NCBI GenBank assembly: GCA_029961685.1
Contig: JARWKL010000006.1
Coordinates: 9,430,748 to 9,494,747 of the forward strand
From: Aristolochia californica
Taxonomy: Eukaryota; Streptophyta; Magnoliopsida; Piperales; Aristolochiaceae
Direction of reading: 5' to 3'
DNA length: 64,000 nt
Under the pieces are notes generated by a model. That model did not search any database and had not been told where the DNA came from. It saw only the letters and a list, made by a program, of their open reading frames with translations. The first letter of the stretch is position 1, and each line of letters opens with the position of its first letter. The translations under genes were made by a program, and so were the position numbers. Below are positions 62,411 to 64,000 of this stretch, in pieces.

Positions 62411-64000
62411 TAGGATCATTTAGAAATCACATTCTTATAAAATTATAAGCTATTAGGGTTGAACTAGTGGAATTTCCCTAACCTGTATATCAAAACTTTT
62501 GTGTTCATTTGTGGTGCGTGAATAAATTTTCTTTACTTATATTTGTTGTTTTTTTAAATGTTTTGCATACATAAACTCTAAAATTTTAATTTTGTTGTGA
62601 TCTATTTACCTTTTTATCTCTTTGTTTACGAGATAAGGGGAAATGCACAAATGTAGAGAGAGGTAAGTCAAAAAAGTGTCTATAAATTTTAGGGATTGCA
62701 AACTCTTTTGATTTTTTGTTTATTAGGTGTCACAATCATCGAGAAAAAGGGGGAGGCGGGGGATTTTTAATTGAGTGTTGACTCCCAATCCATAAGTCAT
62801 TTCCTTCGAATATATAGCCTGTTACGCACGATTGACCGATAAATCATTTTCCATTCATCTATGATTGTTAGGTTTGATTTTTTGTAAATGGGCAAAATAA
62901 TGGCTTGATTGAAACGGGTAAATATTCCACTGCACGTTCACTTGAGAATTTAATGAGGTTTGGATCCCATACGTCATTTGCATCTTTAACATGTTTTAAG
63001 CATGCATATCCATATTTAAAGAGGATCAATTAGAAATATCTTTCTTATAAAATTCCAAGCTATTAGGGTTGAACTAGTGGAACTTCCCGAACTTAGACAT
63101 AAAAAATTTTGTGTTCATTTGTGGCATGTGAATAAACTATCGTCACTTACATTTGTTGCTTTTTAAAAATTTTAGCATACATAAATTCTATAATTTTCAT
63201 TTTGTTGTGATCTATTTGCCTTTTTACCTCTTTGTTTACGAGGTAAAGGGAAATTTGAAAACTCAAGTTTTGATTTAAGAAAAAAGAATAAATTTAAAAT
63301 AGAATTGTACAAATGTAGAGAGAGATAATTCCAAAAAGTGTCCATAATTTTTAGGGATTGCAAACTCTTTCTAGTTTTTTTATATTAGGTTTCGTAATCG
63401 TCGAGAAAAGGGGGACGAGGGGCATTTTTTTCTGAGGGTTGACTCCCGATCCATAAGTCATTTCTTTAAAAAAATATAGCCGGTTATGCATGATTGACCG
63501 ATAAATAACTTTACAATCATCTATGATTGTGAGGTCATATTTTTTTCAAATGGGCAAAATAATGGCTTGTTTAACTCAGGCAAATATCCCACCGCACGCT
63601 CACTTGAGAATTTATTGAGGTTTGGATCCCATTGGTCATTTCATCTTTAACATGTTTTAAGCATGCACAAAAGTAGAGAGAGATAATTCCAAAAAGTGCC
63701 TTTAATTTTTAGGGATTGCAAATTCTTTCTAATTTTTATATATTAGGTTTCGCAATCGTTGGGAGAAGGGGGAGGTGGGGAATTTTTATCTGAGTGTTGA
63801 CTCCACATCCATTAGTCGTTTCTTACAAAAATATAGCTTGTGATGCATGATTGTCTGATAAATCACTTTACACGAATCTGTGATTGTTAGGTCAGTTTTT
63901 TTGTGAGTGGGCAAAATAATGGCTTGTTTGAGTTGGGTAAATATTCCACCTCACGTTCACTTGTGAATTTAATGTGGTTTGGATCCCATAGGTTATTTGC
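62411..64000 (+). repeat. Partial HOR unit lacking Q (P-R-S)
   Basis: P has lost about 54 bp near 62,640 (AAGGGGAAATGCACAAATG) and runs directly into R (63,021) and S (joint near 63,665). As at 20,050, Q is missing. Confidence 0.84.

Larger units (their letters stand above)
55847..64000 (+). repeat. Satellite block B2: HOR of P, Q, R and S, runs off the window
   Basis: Anchors with type: 55995Q, 56675R, 57699P, 58370Q, 59030R, 60052P, 60720Q, 61387R, 62411P and 63021R. S joints lie near 57,317, 59,678, 62,031 and 63,665. R is full length throughout, so R-to-P distances are about 1,022-1,024 bp and whole units 2,353 and 2,359 bp (57,699-60,051 and 60,052-62,410). The R anchors at 59,030 and 63,021 share a loss of about 7 bp (TATTTAAAGAGGATC). 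The next P begins beyond the window end. Confidence 0.94.

Noticed and set aside
1..64000. Dozens of 60-100 codon open frames with similar products, such as the plus-strand MFQACISIFKTCVGSIRNLF family and the minus-strand MQSLKITDTFWNYLSLHLC family.
   Set aside because: They are the same AT-rich monomer stretch read from each repeat. Both strands are open over overlapping intervals, copies are ended at varying points by indels that are not multiples of three, and many monomers lack the frame. The products are rich in Phe, Leu, Lys and Asn, as AT-rich noise predicts.
1..64000. CRISPR-like or other bacterial repeat system.
   Set aside because: Repeats are contiguous 667-bp units without unique spacers, and the inserted element has plant LTR structure.
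1..64000. Ribosomal DNA spacer or 5S array.
   Set aside because: No rRNA sequence or conserved pol I or pol III promoter wording is found in any monomer.

Overview
This 64 kb window is almost entirely satellite DNA. It holds one AT-rich repeat family with a monomer of about 667 bp, in head-to-tail tandem from the first base to the last, interrupted once by an LTR retrotransposon. I see no cellular protein-coding gene, rRNA or tRNA. The host is most likely a plant, probably a eudicot. The evidence is a Ty1/copia-type LTR element whose primer-binding site resembles initiator-methionine tRNA, LTRs carrying the plant telomere-type heptamer AAACCCT, and the scale and style of the satellite. I cannot name the species. 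The array runs off both ends of the window, so it is longer than 64 kb. It could be centromeric, pericentromeric or another heterochromatic block.

Layout. (1) 1-17,330: simple 'type A' monomers, usually 664-671 bp apart, with several deletion variants. (2) 17,330-39,640: a higher-order repeat (HOR) block of three diverged monomer subtypes, P, Q and R, plus a monomer S cut to about 357 bp. The complete order P-Q-R-S is about 2.36 kb. In seven consecutive copies R has lost about 320 bp (R'), giving units of 2,040-2,068 bp. Two of these are a near-identical 2,041-bp tandem duplication. (3) 39,640-46,591: type A monomers again. (4) 46,592-50,413: a 3.8 kb LTR retroelement without recognisable gag or pol, flanked by the 5-bp target duplication TATAT. 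(5) 50,414-55,677: type A monomers, including a truncated LTR (51,128-51,453) that repeats the same LTR/satellite junction. (6) 55,678-55,846: a 169-bp chimeric piece. (7) 55,847-64,000: HOR block in the P-Q-R-S form.

Most notable: within each monomer, a GC-richer island holds a 17-bp site matching the CENP-B box core NTTCGNNNNANNCGGGN at 8 of 9 fixed positions in many copies and at 9 of 9 in two R monomers (21,089-21,105 and 57,043-57,059). Next to it is a G-rich block, and elsewhere in the monomer are two conserved dyads. Together with HOR organisation and a monomer length near four nucleosome repeats, this makes the family a reasonable candidate for centromere-associated satellite, though nothing here proves function.

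The many 60-135 aa open frames are repeat copies of the same AT-rich stretches, open on both strands and broken by non-triplet indels between copies. I treat them as non-coding. All comparisons were made by eye; identities and lengths are approximate unless an exact coordinate is given. 'Anchor' below means the T of the conserved TAGGATCA in each monomer.
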